From DAIOXA01 sp050949165 (GTDB taxonomy: Bacteria; Bacillota; Proteinivoracia; UBA4975), in contig JBMNFF010000006.1 of NCBI GenBank assembly GCA_050949165.1, positions 1 to 10,790 on the forward strand: a stretch of DNA of 10,790 nucleotides. Reading direction: 5' to 3'. Shown in pieces: positions 1 through 6,349 of this stretch; positions within the stretch are counted from its first letter, which is position 1; the number at the start of each line of letters is the position of its first letter. The notes under the pieces were generated by a model that made no database searches, had not been told where the DNA came from, and was given only the letters and a program-made list of their open reading frames with translations. The position numbers were made by a program, and so were the translations under genes.

Positions 1-347
1 GTGTACTTTTTAACCAGTGCCAAAAAGCGGTCGGTATTGAGGGACTGTTCATTTACTGTATCAATGGTATGCTTTAATTTGGTTATCCTTTCTTCCAGTG
101 CCTTCTGCTCGGTTTCATATTCAGCCGACATCTTGTAAAAACGCTCTTCGGGAATTTTGCCCATCACATTGTCTTCATATAGCTTTCGAATGATTTTATC
201 TATGTCAGCAATGCGAGTCTGTGCTTGTTCGTACTCCTTTTGACTTTGGCGGAGTTCTTTGGCAAGTTCCTTTTCTGAATTATTCATTACTATACGGATG
301 AATTCCTGTTCATGGTCTTTGGCAAAGGAGGTTACACGTTGTTTTAG
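1..347 (-). pseudogene. C-terminal remnant of a large serine recombinase
   Basis: The minus strand is open from 347 down to the window edge (about 115 residues) and reads as the region after the catalytic and zinc-ribbon parts of a TnpX/Tn4451-type large serine recombinase. It is charged and coiled-coil-like, with LYEDNVMGKIPEERFYKMSA and then LNTDRFLALVKKY, the lead-in to a DUF4368-type C-terminus. Such recombinases excise and integrate mobile elements through an N-terminal resolvase domain with a catalytic serine. That domain is absent here: a TAG codon lies in frame at 348-350, and the transposon end lies 33 bp further on. The true 3' end lies outside the window. It is therefore a 5'-truncated leftover, probably of an integrated element cut by rearrangement. 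Family recognition is by eye but the motif string is characteristic. Confidence 0.82.
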
Positions 348-382
348 CTAAACCATATAGTCCCTATGCTGACGGTATTGCC

Positions 383-410
383 TGTCCACGGATTGCCATA
401 TATAATGACC
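383..410 (+). repeat. Left terminal inverted repeat of the transposon
   Basis: This 28-bp end starts TGTCCACGG and finishes ATAATGACC. It matches the reverse complement of 3248-3275 at 20 of 28 positions, including the outer TGTCC, a central TGCC and the inner TGACC. Its inner part (400-410) also forms an 11-bp perfect inverted repeat with 494-504, so this end is part of the leader fold as well. Confidence 0.8.
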
Positions 411-504
411 GTATCTAAAGAAAGGAAAGGAAAGGACGCCCCGTTAGCGTGCTACACCACAAGTAGCACCAAGGCGTCCCAACTCAAAACCATGGTCATT
501 ATAT
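400..504 (+). promoter_or_regulatory. Three nested inverted repeats in the transposon leader, enclosing the likely first start codon
   Basis: Three perfect stems lie inside one another: 400-410 with 494-504 (11 bp, ATATAATGACC), 434-440 with 473-479 (7 bp, GGACGCC) and 449-455 with 463-469 (7 bp, GTGCTAC, loop ACCACAA). A purine-rich AAGGAAAGGAAAGGA tract at 422-436 sits between the outer and middle left arms. The outer right arm overlaps the ATG at 492, the probable original start of the first gene. In IS10 and IS50, a terminal inverted repeat folds in read-through transcripts and blocks transposase translation; a similar role is inferred here. An alternative is a set of inverted binding sites for the transposase. 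Confidence 0.65.
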
Positions 505-1045
505 CAAGTTACGAGCTGGTTGAAAACCCTAACACGGGTGTTTTTTGTTCGGAGCGGAGAGCAGAACCCCTGCCCCTGCTGTGGTGGTAGCTTGAAAGTC
601 GTTGGCAGCAGGGAACGCAAGTACATAAACGGTATTGGTGAGAAAGTAGTGTTGGTAATCCGCAGGCTTCAATGTTCTCACTGCACTAAAGTTCACCATG
701 AGCTTCCAGACATCCTCACCCCTTACAAGCGGTACGGTAGTGAAAGCATTGAAGCAGTGGTCAGCGGCGAAAGTGAACTTACCGTTGCAGCAGATGAGTC
801 TACAATTACCCGCTGGAAGCATTGGTTTCAGGAGAGTTGCCAATTACCTGGCCAGTGCCCTGGTGTCCATTGCAATCCGTTATTGTCTTCAGTCTGCGGG
901 AGGCGAATCCAACCTCCCTCAGTCTCCGCTCCAAAGGATCTGGCAGCTAGTAGGGAACGCTCCTCGATGGCTAGCCAGAACTGTCCGTCCGGTGGTAAAC
1001 GCAAATTATTGGGTACATACCCGTTCTGCATTACTGTCCGGGTAG
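492..1045 (+). pseudogene. Zinc-ribbon (DUF6431-like) transposon accessory protein, frameshifted
   Basis: The best protein is spread over three frames. It starts with ATG at 492 (MVIISSYELVENPNTGV), moves by one base at the T6 run 541-546 into a frame beginning near the TTG at 520, and moves by one base again near 829 into the frame ending at 1045. The middle part carries a zinc ribbon (Cys pairs in CPCC and CSHC) followed by HHELPDILTPYKRY and a helical STITRWKHWF. The last part reads RRVANYLASAL, then WLARTVRPVVNANYWVHTRS, as expected for DUF6431 proteins. Without the second change the frame runs to 1056 in unrelated residues. The family accompanies DDE/ExeA transposases, but its role is not known to me; a TniQ-like targeting part is only a guess. 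Two inactivating indels, sequencing errors or programmed shifts are all possible. The transposase starts 47 bp downstream. Confidence 0.68.
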
Positions 1046-1092
1046 ACAAGCAGTAGACTCATGTTAAGACCTAAAACTAAGGGGGAATTAAC

Positions 1093-2442
1093 ATGAGAGA
1101 CCAGAAGAAAGCGGAGGCAATAGCACAGGAACGTATGCAACTCCTAGCGCCGCTACTTGCAGAAGGCCTGGATCCTGCCAAGGCTATCCAAATTAAGACC
1201 CAGATCTGTACTCAAACAGGTATTTCGGACCGCACCTTGCGCCGTTACCTGGCTCAGTACAGAGCTGGGGGTTTTAACGCGCTCAAACCTAAGGGAAAGG
1301 CCCGTGTGCCTCAAGAAGCCATTCCTGAAAATGTTATGGAGCAGGCAATACTGCTGCGTCGGGAGGTACCTAGCCGCAGCGTGGCCCAGATTATTCAGAT
1401 CTTGGAATGGGAAGGTCTTGTTTCGCCGGGACAGATTAAACGCAGCACCCTCCAGGACAGGCTGTCTCAGCGTGGTTACAGCACCCGGCACATGAAGCTG
1501 TATGCATCCTCAGGAGTAGCTAGTAGGCGGTTTCAGCAGAAATACCGGAATAAGCTGTGGCATTCAGACATTAAATATGGCCCCTACCTACCTGTGGGGC
1601 AAGATGGTACCAAAAAGCAAGTCTACCTGGTTACCTTCATGGATGACGCAACTCGCTTTATTCTCCATGGTGAGTTCTACCCGACCCTGGACCAGGTCAT
1701 TATTGAGGACTGTTTCCGAAAGGCAATCCAGAAGTATGGAATACCAGAAGCTGTCTTCTTCGACAACGGAAGCCAATACAAGACCAAGTGGATGAACTGG
1801 GCCTGTGCCAAGATGGGGATACGACTGCTCTTTGCCAAGCCCTATTCCCCAGAAGCTACTGGCAAGGTTGAGCGTTTCAACAGGGTAGTAGATTCCTTCC
1901 TCCAGGAAGCTGCCCTGGAGAACCCCCAAACCTTAGACCAGCTTAACCGGCTGTTCTGGGTCTGGCTTGACGAGTGTTACCAACATAAACCCCACAGCAG
2001 TTTGGATAATAACACCCCTGACGCTTCCTACCGCAGTGACAAGAAAGCACTGAAGTTCTTAGATCCGGAAACAATAGCCAATGCTTTCCTCCACCTTGAA
2101 GAAAGAAAAGTAGATAAGTCCGGTTGCATCAGCTTCCAAGGTGAGAAGTATGAAGTAGGCCTGCCCTTCATTGGCTGTAAGGTGAATGTGGTCTATGATC
2201 CTGCAGACACTTCTCAGTTGTCCATTGAGTATGAGGGGCACCCGTCCTGGACTGCCAAGAAGCTGGTCATTGGTGAGAGGACGGGCCCCAAGCCTGCACT
2301 GCCAGCCCACATGCAGCGAAAGCCAGCTAATACCTCCAGGCTATTGGTAGCAGCTACAAAACAGAACGAGGAGCGCAAGACCCAACAAGCACCCGCCGTT
2401 TCTTACAGGGTAGTTAAGAAGGGCGGTGAGCAGGATGTATGA
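1093..2442 (+). CDS. DD35E transposase (rve/integrase fold)
   Basis: The 449-residue protein catalyses strand transfer of the transposon ends. The N-terminus has a winged or simple helix-turn-helix (about 35-75, ISDRTLRRYLAQYRAGGFNAL) and a second helical DNA-binding segment (80-130). The catalytic core spans roughly 150-275. The triad is D159 (in LWHSD), D224 (in FFDNGSQYK) and E260 (in EATGKVERFN), with exactly 35 residues between the last two. A Mu/TniA-type C-terminal beta-barrel and tail (330-449) probably contacts the ATPase. A good ribosome binding site, AAGGGGGAA, precedes the ATG. The 3' end overlaps the ATPase gene, implying translational coupling. The gene appears intact. Its organisation is nearer to TniA/TnsB/IS481-like transposases than to IS21 IstA, although automated annotation might call it IS481-like. 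Confidence 0.93.
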   Translation: MRDQKKAEAIAQERMQLLAPLLAEGLDPAKAIQIKTQICTQTGISDRTLRRYLAQYRAGGFNALKPKGKARVPQEAIPENVMEQAILLRREVPSRSVAQIIQILEWEGLVSPGQIKRSTLQDRLSQRGYSTRHMKLYASSGVASRRFQQKYRNKLWHSDIKYGPYLPVGQDGTKKQVYLVTFMDDATRFILHGEFYPTLDQVIIEDCFRKAIQKYGIPEAVFFDNGSQYKTKWMNWACAKMGIRLLFAKPYSPEATGKVERFNRVVDSFLQEAALENPQTLDQLNRLFWVWLDECYQHKPHSSLDNNTPDASYRSDKKALKFLDPETIANAFLHLEERKVDKSGCISFQGEKYEVGLPFIGCKVNVVYDPADTSQLSIEYEGHPSWTAKKLVIGERTGPKPALPAHMQRKPANTSRLLVAATKQNEERKTQQAPAVSYRVVKKGGEQDV

Positions 2443-3235
2443 GGCCTTTTACGGACTCACCAATACGCCGTTTTCCAGGGACATTCCCACCGATCAGCTC
2501 TACCCTTCGGTGATGATGGAAGAAGTGCTGGGGAGGTTACAGCACGCCGCAGAACGGCAATTATTCGCCGTGGTCACCGGAGATTGCGGCACCGGCAAGA
2601 CTACCACCCTGCGACGGTTAAAAGACAACCTCGATCCATCCAAGTTCATGATGATGTACTTGGCAGACTCAAAACTTACCCCTCGCCATTTCTACAAGGG
2701 ACTACTGGAACAGCTGGGCTGTGAATCCAAGTTCTACAGGGGGGATGCCAAACGGCAGCTGCACCGAGAGATTGAACTAATGCGGGGCATCCACCGCCTG
2801 CTGCCAGTGGTAATAGTTGACGAAGCCCACCTACTGGATAAGGAGATGCTAGAGGAAGTTCGGTTCCTACTCAATTTCAAGATGGACGCAGAGAGCCCCA
2901 TGGCATTAATTCTCGTCGGTCAGAGCGAGCTCTGGGATAAGTTCCAGCTACAGGCCTACGCAGCCATCCGGCAGCGGATTGACCTGCAGTGCAAGCTACC
3001 CCATTTCGACCGGGCGCAGGTAGGGGAGTACATAAAAAGGCACCTTTCCTACGCGGGGGTTGAGCATGAAATCTTCTCAGACGGGGCCATTGAAGAGATA
3101 TACCGCTTCTCCAGCGGGGCGGCTAGACTGGTGAATAAGGTATGCACCCACTGCCTGCTCTACGGTGCGCAAAACGGAAAACGGATTATTGACGATCATA
3201 TGGTGAAGTTGGTCATCCAGGGGGAGCTACTCTAG
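2435..3235 (+). CDS. ExeA/TniB-like AAA+ ATPase, transposition regulator
   Basis: This 266-residue AAA+ protein starts at the ATG at 2435 (MYEAFYGLTNTPFSRD, the standard opening of the family). A GTG three codons earlier at 2426 is the only other start; the purine-rich AAGGGCGGTGAGCAGG fits the ATG. Counted from the GTG, Walker A is GDCGTGKTT (52-60), Walker B is VVIVDEAH (128-135), a sensor 1 region is LILVGQSEL, an arginine-finger-like AIRQRI lies at about 180, and a sensor 2 SSGAARLVN is near 230. ExeA-family ATPases linked to transposases act like MuB, TniB or TnsC, binding DNA and delivering the transposase to target. The ATG lies 8 bases inside the transposase gene. The stop is 13 bp before the right inverted repeat. 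No defect is visible. Confidence 0.92.
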   Translation: MYEAFYGLTNTPFSRDIPTDQLYPSVMMEEVLGRLQHAAERQLFAVVTGDCGTGKTTTLRRLKDNLDPSKFMMMYLADSKLTPRHFYKGLLEQLGCESKFYRGDAKRQLHREIELMRGIHRLLPVVIVDEAHLLDKEMLEEVRFLLNFKMDAESPMALILVGQSELWDKFQLQAYAAIRQRIDLQCKLPHFDRAQVGEYIKRHLSYAGVEHEIFSDGAIEEIYRFSSGAARLVNKVCTHCLLYGAQNGKRIIDDHMVKLVIQGELL

Positions 3236-3247
3236 CTCTCCCTCCTT

Positions 3248-3275
3248 GGTCACTAGGTCCGGCAGTTCGCGGACA
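3248..3275 (-). repeat. Right terminal inverted repeat of the transposon
   Basis: Read on the minus strand it begins TGTCCGCGAACTGCC and ends GTGACC, pairing with the left end at 20 of 28 positions. It lies 13 bp after the ATPase stop codon. The pglZ remnant reads up to its outer edge, so 3275 is taken as the last base of the element. Confidence 0.8.
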
Positions 3276-3667
3276 ATTAACAACGTCTACCACTGGCCAT
3301 TATGGGCTAGCAGTAACAGTAACCCCTTGCCGCCTAAGATTTCACCATGAGCCAGCCGGTCTATAGTATCTACAATTAAGCCAGCAACCTGTACCCGTGG
3401 GCCGGTGAGGGCTTCTAGGTCCTCATCTACGTTGCCTTGTCCAAGAGATTTGGCATAGTAAACGTTGGCCTTACCGAGGTGATGATTGCCCAAAATAGCC
3501 TCCACAGCTGATCTTCCCTACGGGTATTTTTCAAGTAGTCAGCAATGTTCATGGGCATTTCGCCGGCAAACATGGCTCGCCGGGGAAATAGCAGTAGTTG
3601 TAGGGATCCAAGCATAGCAGGAACCTTCACTCATTGAGCCGTTAAAAGCATGGAGATTTTCTTTGAC
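3276..3667 (-). pseudogene. pglZ: Internal fragment of BREX phosphatase-like gene pglZ, multiply broken
   Basis: The minus strand carries an interrupted PglZ (alkaline-phosphatase-superfamily BREX protein) read in three pieces. The first is VKENLHAF through SEGSCYAWIPTTTAIS. A one-base change near 3583 leads to RRAMFAGEMP and then EDQLWRLFW. A second change near 3488 leads to NHHLGKANVYYAKSLGQG and VQVAGLIVDTIDRLAHGEIL, then NGQW. A TAG at 3287-3289 interrupts the last frame, which continues TLLI to the transposon edge. The IPTxTxISR..LFAG, W..FW and VDTIDRLAHG blocks come in the family's order. The N-terminal metal site and everything after the Asp-rich HG block, including the SDHG motif, are missing. 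At the 5' side it runs straight into brxF. The match is from memory of PglZ proteins, but the block order makes chance unlikely. Confidence 0.75.
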
Positions 3668-3773
3668 GCAGTAACCGAGATTTCCCGCTACCCGGAGGAC
3701 CAGCTATGATAACCAACCGATTGTATTGGTTTGAAGCATCAGCGATATGCTTTTTTAAAGATATTATATCCAC
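3663..3773 (-). pseudogene. brxF: 5' fragment of BREX type 3 P-loop gene brxF
   Basis: A minus-strand frame begins with GTG at 3773, six bases after the strong ribosome binding site GGGAGGG (3780-3786). It reads MDIISLKKHIADASNQYNRL, then VIIAGPPGSGKSRLLRQ. The Walker A motif starts only about 25 residues in and follows a short amphipathic helix, the layout of BrxF, the small first-gene ATPase of type 3 BREX. The family should continue for over 100 more residues, but after about residue 36 the frame leaves homology and stops at 3642-3644. The next sequence belongs to pglZ. In type 3 operons brxC, pglX and brxH lie between brxF and pglZ, so a deletion of many kilobases is implied. It could also be another small P-loop protein, but its junction with pglZ argues for brxF. 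Confidence 0.7.
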
Positions 3774-3846
3774 TGCTAACCCTCCCCAAAAACACACTAT
3801 ATTAACATACTGTTTCGCTATTGAGGCATTTATTCCCTCTAATAAA

Positions 3847-3873
3847 ATGCAGGATACCTAACGGTTCCTGCAA
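3847..3873 (-). terminator. Hairpin terminator after the HEPN gene
   Basis: TGCAGGA (3848-3854) pairs with TCCTGCA (3866-3872). Beyond a bulged T an inner ACC/GGT pair leaves the loop TAAC. On the minus strand the hairpin is followed by TTTTATTAG and begins 15 bases after the HEPN stop codon. On the plus strand it is followed by AAGATTTTCTTTATTTT, so it may work in both directions. It also separates the HEPN gene from the brxF remnant's leader. Confidence 0.65.
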
Positions 3874-3887
3874 AGATTTTCTTTATT

Positions 3888-4526
3888 TTATACACATATT
3901 AGCTCGCTTTCACTCAGTTTTTCAGCAATATCTAAGCGGCTGTCGTAGGAAGGATCAATAATATCTTCGAAATATTTATTAACGGCCGCTAAGCAAGACT
4001 CTGATTCTTTCCGTGAGACGTTTTCCCATGTACTGTTAATGAGCTCAGTAGGAATGGCTAGACGAATTTTGCTCTGCTCGCCCCATTCAACAGTATAGTC
4101 AGTTACTTCGCTCACTTTACTGGTTGAAACATAGTCGGTACAATGCACTAAGTTATTCCTTAAACTTATGCAACTATGCAGCGTTCTTACATGCTTGTTG
4201 AAATTGTTTAATCTTAACTCATTATCAGAGAGTAATTCAGGTATAGCAATTAATCTACGTCGAATGGAAGAGTTTATGAATTTATAATACTTTGTAGAGG
4301 TTACTTTTAGTTTGTTTTCTAAAGCATGCATTCCAGCATGGTATAGCAGGCAGGTTCTTGTCCCCTGTTCAAGAGCAGCGATTAGCAAGATAATGATACT
4401 AGCCAAAAGTGTAGTTTCTAAGCTTTTTGGCACATTGCAAGATAGTCTAAGCAATTCTTCGGCATTAACCCTTTTATTTTCATCGGTTCTTATAGTAAAT
4501 CCAATAACAGCCCTATCCATATCCAT
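3888..4526 (-). CDS. HEPN-domain protein, putative RNase
   Basis: The 212-residue, mainly helical protein has no name I recognise. It contains LRNNLVH at 122-128, an R-x4-H motif (R123, H128) typical of HEPN-fold RNases. Before it lies a long hydrophobic or amphipathic helix (about 38-63, ending in ALEQGTRTCL) of the kind that opens RiboL-PSP/MAE_28990-like HEPN domains. HEPN proteins act in toxin-antitoxin, abortive-infection and CRISPR systems by cutting RNA; the activity here is inferred from the motif. The ATG follows GGGGGAG by seven bases. No MNT nucleotidyltransferase or other usual antitoxin lies next to it; the upstream gene on the same strand is an HD phosphohydrolase 177 bp away. 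A terminator hairpin follows. The central helix is hydrophobic, but I do not call it a membrane segment. Confidence 0.7.
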   Translation of the reverse strand: MDMDRAVIGFTIRTDENKRVNAEELLRLSCNVPKSLETTLLASIIILLIAALEQGTRTCLLYHAGMHALENKLKVTSTKYYKFINSSIRRRLIAIPELLSDNELRLNNFNKHVRTLHSCISLRNNLVHCTDYVSTSKVSEVTDYTVEWGEQSKIRLAIPTELINSTWENVSRKESESCLAAVNKYFEDIIDPSYDSRLDIAEKLSESELICV

Positions 4527-4703
4527 CTAAAATCTCCCCCAGATTTAATTAGCCCAATTGTTATCCTAAAGCTAGTGCGGTTTCTACTGCCCAAGACCTA
4601 ATCCGTCAGAATATGAATTCCCTTTAGAATCTTAGCTAAATAAATGAAAATGGTTTCCGTTTACAGCAAATTCTAGATTTACTTTTCTAATCCCGGATAT
4701 TCG

Positions 4704-5912
4704 TTACTCCATACACATAAAGAGTTTTGTAGTGTTAATTCCACTTACATTTTTCATCTGAAGATATTTATTTCGTATTGCCGACATTCCATCTAACAGA
4801 TGTCGCGAGCAAATTCCGTGTTTAATAGATTGATCGGCCTCAAGAAATGCAGAAAATTCATCTGCTAATTTTAATAGTTTCCCATCCACAGGGGAAAACT
4901 TGTCGAGGTTATAATCATTAATATTTTCATTATCCCGTAATGCCCTTGGGTTACCATTGTCAATAATTCTATCAGTAAACTCATCTACCCCTAAGTCTTC
5001 CCCACTATAATACTTCAAATCTTTTAAAATGCATTCTGGAAAGAGTGGATATAATTCTTCTTGGCAAACCTGCTTTTCAATACTTTTTACGATATTTGGC
5101 AAACTTGTCGTTGCCTGCTTTACTGGGGAAATGATATCTCTAGTTACGGCTTCAGGAAGATCATGAAAAAGGCCAGCATAAAAATTGTTAATTATACGTT
5201 TTGGGCATGCTTTTAATTCCCTTGATAAAAAAATCATTAAGCAGGCAACCATCATGCTATGCCCCAGTACAGATGTTTTTGGGATTCTGGGTGTCTGACT
5301 CCATCTAATCTGGAATCTAAGCTGTTCAACTAAACACATTGCCTCATACAAATCATCTTTAGCGAAAAGCCTTGCAACAGCCTCAAGATCGTAATATTTA
5401 CCAATATCTTTTAACAATTCTCTTTCAATTATATAGATTTGTGGAGAAGATTTATTTGCAGGTTTGATAATCTCAAACTCTCGAAGAGTAGAATACTTGT
5501 GTGCAGCACGTACAATCCGCAACTCTATTCTATCATCCTCATTTTGAATTGAATTTAAAAACAAGTCTAGGAGTTCACCGTCTTCTATAATGTTTCTATA
5601 CTGATCCACAACCCATTTATTCAGTTCATTAAATTCGGTTGGGTGTAATTCTTTAATCTTCTTAATTACTGGTGCCTTTATATCCGACAGTACTATATTC
5701 TTTAGCAGTGAAAACAAAGATACATAGGTCATGTATTCCCAGTCCAGCGAAACCCCTTTTTTTTCTTCTTCAATCTTTCCAAAAATGTATGTTAACACAG
5801 ACTTAAATGCTTGTTTATCCATTTCACAAAGGTCTATCGGCCTAATACGATCATTCCACCGCTGAATCGAAAACGCTTCATACAATCTAAGTGCTGTTAA
5901 GCGATTTAACAT
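4704..5912 (-). CDS. HD-domain phosphohydrolase (YfbR-like nucleotidase fold)
   Basis: The ATG at 5912 gives 402 residues; a GTG at 5921 would add three. GGAGAGG at 5921-5927 lies eight bases before the ATG and overlaps the GTG, so the ATG is chosen. The first 200 residues are helical and not recognised. From about 203 the protein resembles YfbR-type HD hydrolases: IRWSQTPRIPKTSVLGHS gives H221, GLFHDLPEAVTRDIISPVK gives the H253-D254 pair and E257, and KLADEFSAFLEA gives D354 (numbering from the GTG). These are the expected metal ligands. YfbR removes phosphate from deoxynucleoside monophosphates, so a nucleotide substrate is plausible but unproven. At twice the length of YfbR, the extra N-terminal half may recognise a partner or trigger. 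The HEPN gene follows 177 bp downstream on the same strand. Confidence 0.78.
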   Translation of the reverse strand: MLNRLTALRLYEAFSIQRWNDRIRPIDLCEMDKQAFKSVLTYIFGKIEEEKKGVSLDWEYMTYVSLFSLLKNIVLSDIKAPVIKKIKELHPTEFNELNKWVVDQYRNIIEDGELLDLFLNSIQNEDDRIELRIVRAAHKYSTLREFEIIKPANKSSPQIYIIERELLKDIGKYYDLEAVARLFAKDDLYEAMCLVEQLRFQIRWSQTPRIPKTSVLGHSMMVACLMIFLSRELKACPKRIINNFYAGLFHDLPEAVTRDIISPVKQATTSLPNIVKSIEKQVCQEELYPLFPECILKDLKYYSGEDLGVDEFTDRIIDNGNPRALRDNENINDYNLDKFSPVDGKLLKLADEFSAFLEADQSIKHGICSRHLLDGMSAIRNKYLQMKNVSGINTTKLFMCME

Positions 5913-5920
5913 AGGAAACA

Positions 5921-5927
5921 CCTCTCC
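5921..5927 (-). promoter_or_regulatory. Ribosome binding site that decides the HD gene start
   Basis: GGAGAGG on the minus strand is eight bases from the ATG at 5912 and directly abuts the upstream GTG at 5921. The GTG is therefore too close to be used. Confidence 0.7.
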
Positions 5928-6349
5928 AGCAATTTAAGTAATTATTGTTTGTACTAGGAAATGACGATCCCGATTTTTAAATTACTAAACGTTCTAACCC
6001 TACCAATAAATTATTATCACACTAATATCGCTTTTCCAGCGAGGCAGTCACGTTGGTGTATAAGGCACCTGCCCCCCCGCCGCGCAAGATTGCATACAAT
6101 ATTAATTACTTTGTGGCTCGATGGTATCCAAGAAAGTCTGCTCTGGCCAATTACCAGTTCGGCATATGACATATCGGTACGAGATATTTATTATATTAAG
6201 TTAGAAAAGAGCTGACACTCGAAGCTAACCACGACAAGCAAAGCACCTTGCTATTGATAAAACTCCTTACTATTCCGTGTAGCCTAACTCCCCCCTGTCC
6301 TAACTGAGTAATATGTTCCAGGTAGCGACAGATATCACTTTCTTCCCTC
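5928..6349 (+). other. Gene-free stretch between the HD gene and the AAA ATPase remnant
   Basis: I can support no gene here. A plus-strand open frame at 5961-6215 has no ribosome binding site at a usable distance and a composition unlike a protein. Visible items are a C7 run at 6072-6078 and the repeated word CCTAACT at 6283 and 6299, with the inverted partner GAGTTAGG at 6354-6361 (8 bp perfect against 6283-6290). A weak minus-strand promoter candidate for the HD gene lies at 5979-6006 (TTGGTA, 16 bp, TAATTT). The stretch may be further gene debris too decayed to name. Confidence 0.5.

Larger units (their letters stand above)
383..3275 (+). mobile_element. DDE transposon carrying zinc-ribbon protein, transposase and ExeA/TniB-like ATPase
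   Basis: This is a 2,893-bp unit bounded by inverted ends that both start TGTCC and match at 20 of 28 positions; most mismatches are transitions. Inside, in one direction, lie a frameshifted DUF6431-like gene, a DD35E transposase and an overlapping AAA+ ATPase. A DDE transposase plus an ATPase target regulator is the logic of Mu (A/B), Tn5053 (TniA/TniB) and Tn7 (TnsB/TnsC), whose ends also start with TG. No matching target duplication is seen: the five bases outside the left end are TTGCC and those outside the right end are ATTAA. The flanks also come from different genes, recombinase on the left and pglZ on the right, so a deletion or rearrangement probably followed or accompanied insertion. 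Confidence 0.85.

Noticed and set aside
366..590. Plus-strand open frame across the transposon left end
   Set aside because: It crosses the terminal repeat and the nested stems, so most of it is not coding. Only the part from the ATG at 492 fits the start of the zinc-ribbon gene.
383..3275. IS21 (IstA/IstB) assignment for the transposon
   Set aside because: The ATPase has ExeA/TniB-type opening and motifs rather than IstB, the ends begin TGTCC, and a zinc-ribbon gene precedes the transposase.
3650..3709. Short plus-strand frame MEIFFDAVTEISRYPEDQL
   Set aside because: It is the opposite strand of the BrxF Walker A and the PglZ start. The minus-strand reading explains the sequence better.
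5961..6215. Plus-strand 84-residue open frame in the gene-free stretch
   Set aside because: It has no ribosome binding site at a normal distance and odd composition, and I recognise nothing in it.
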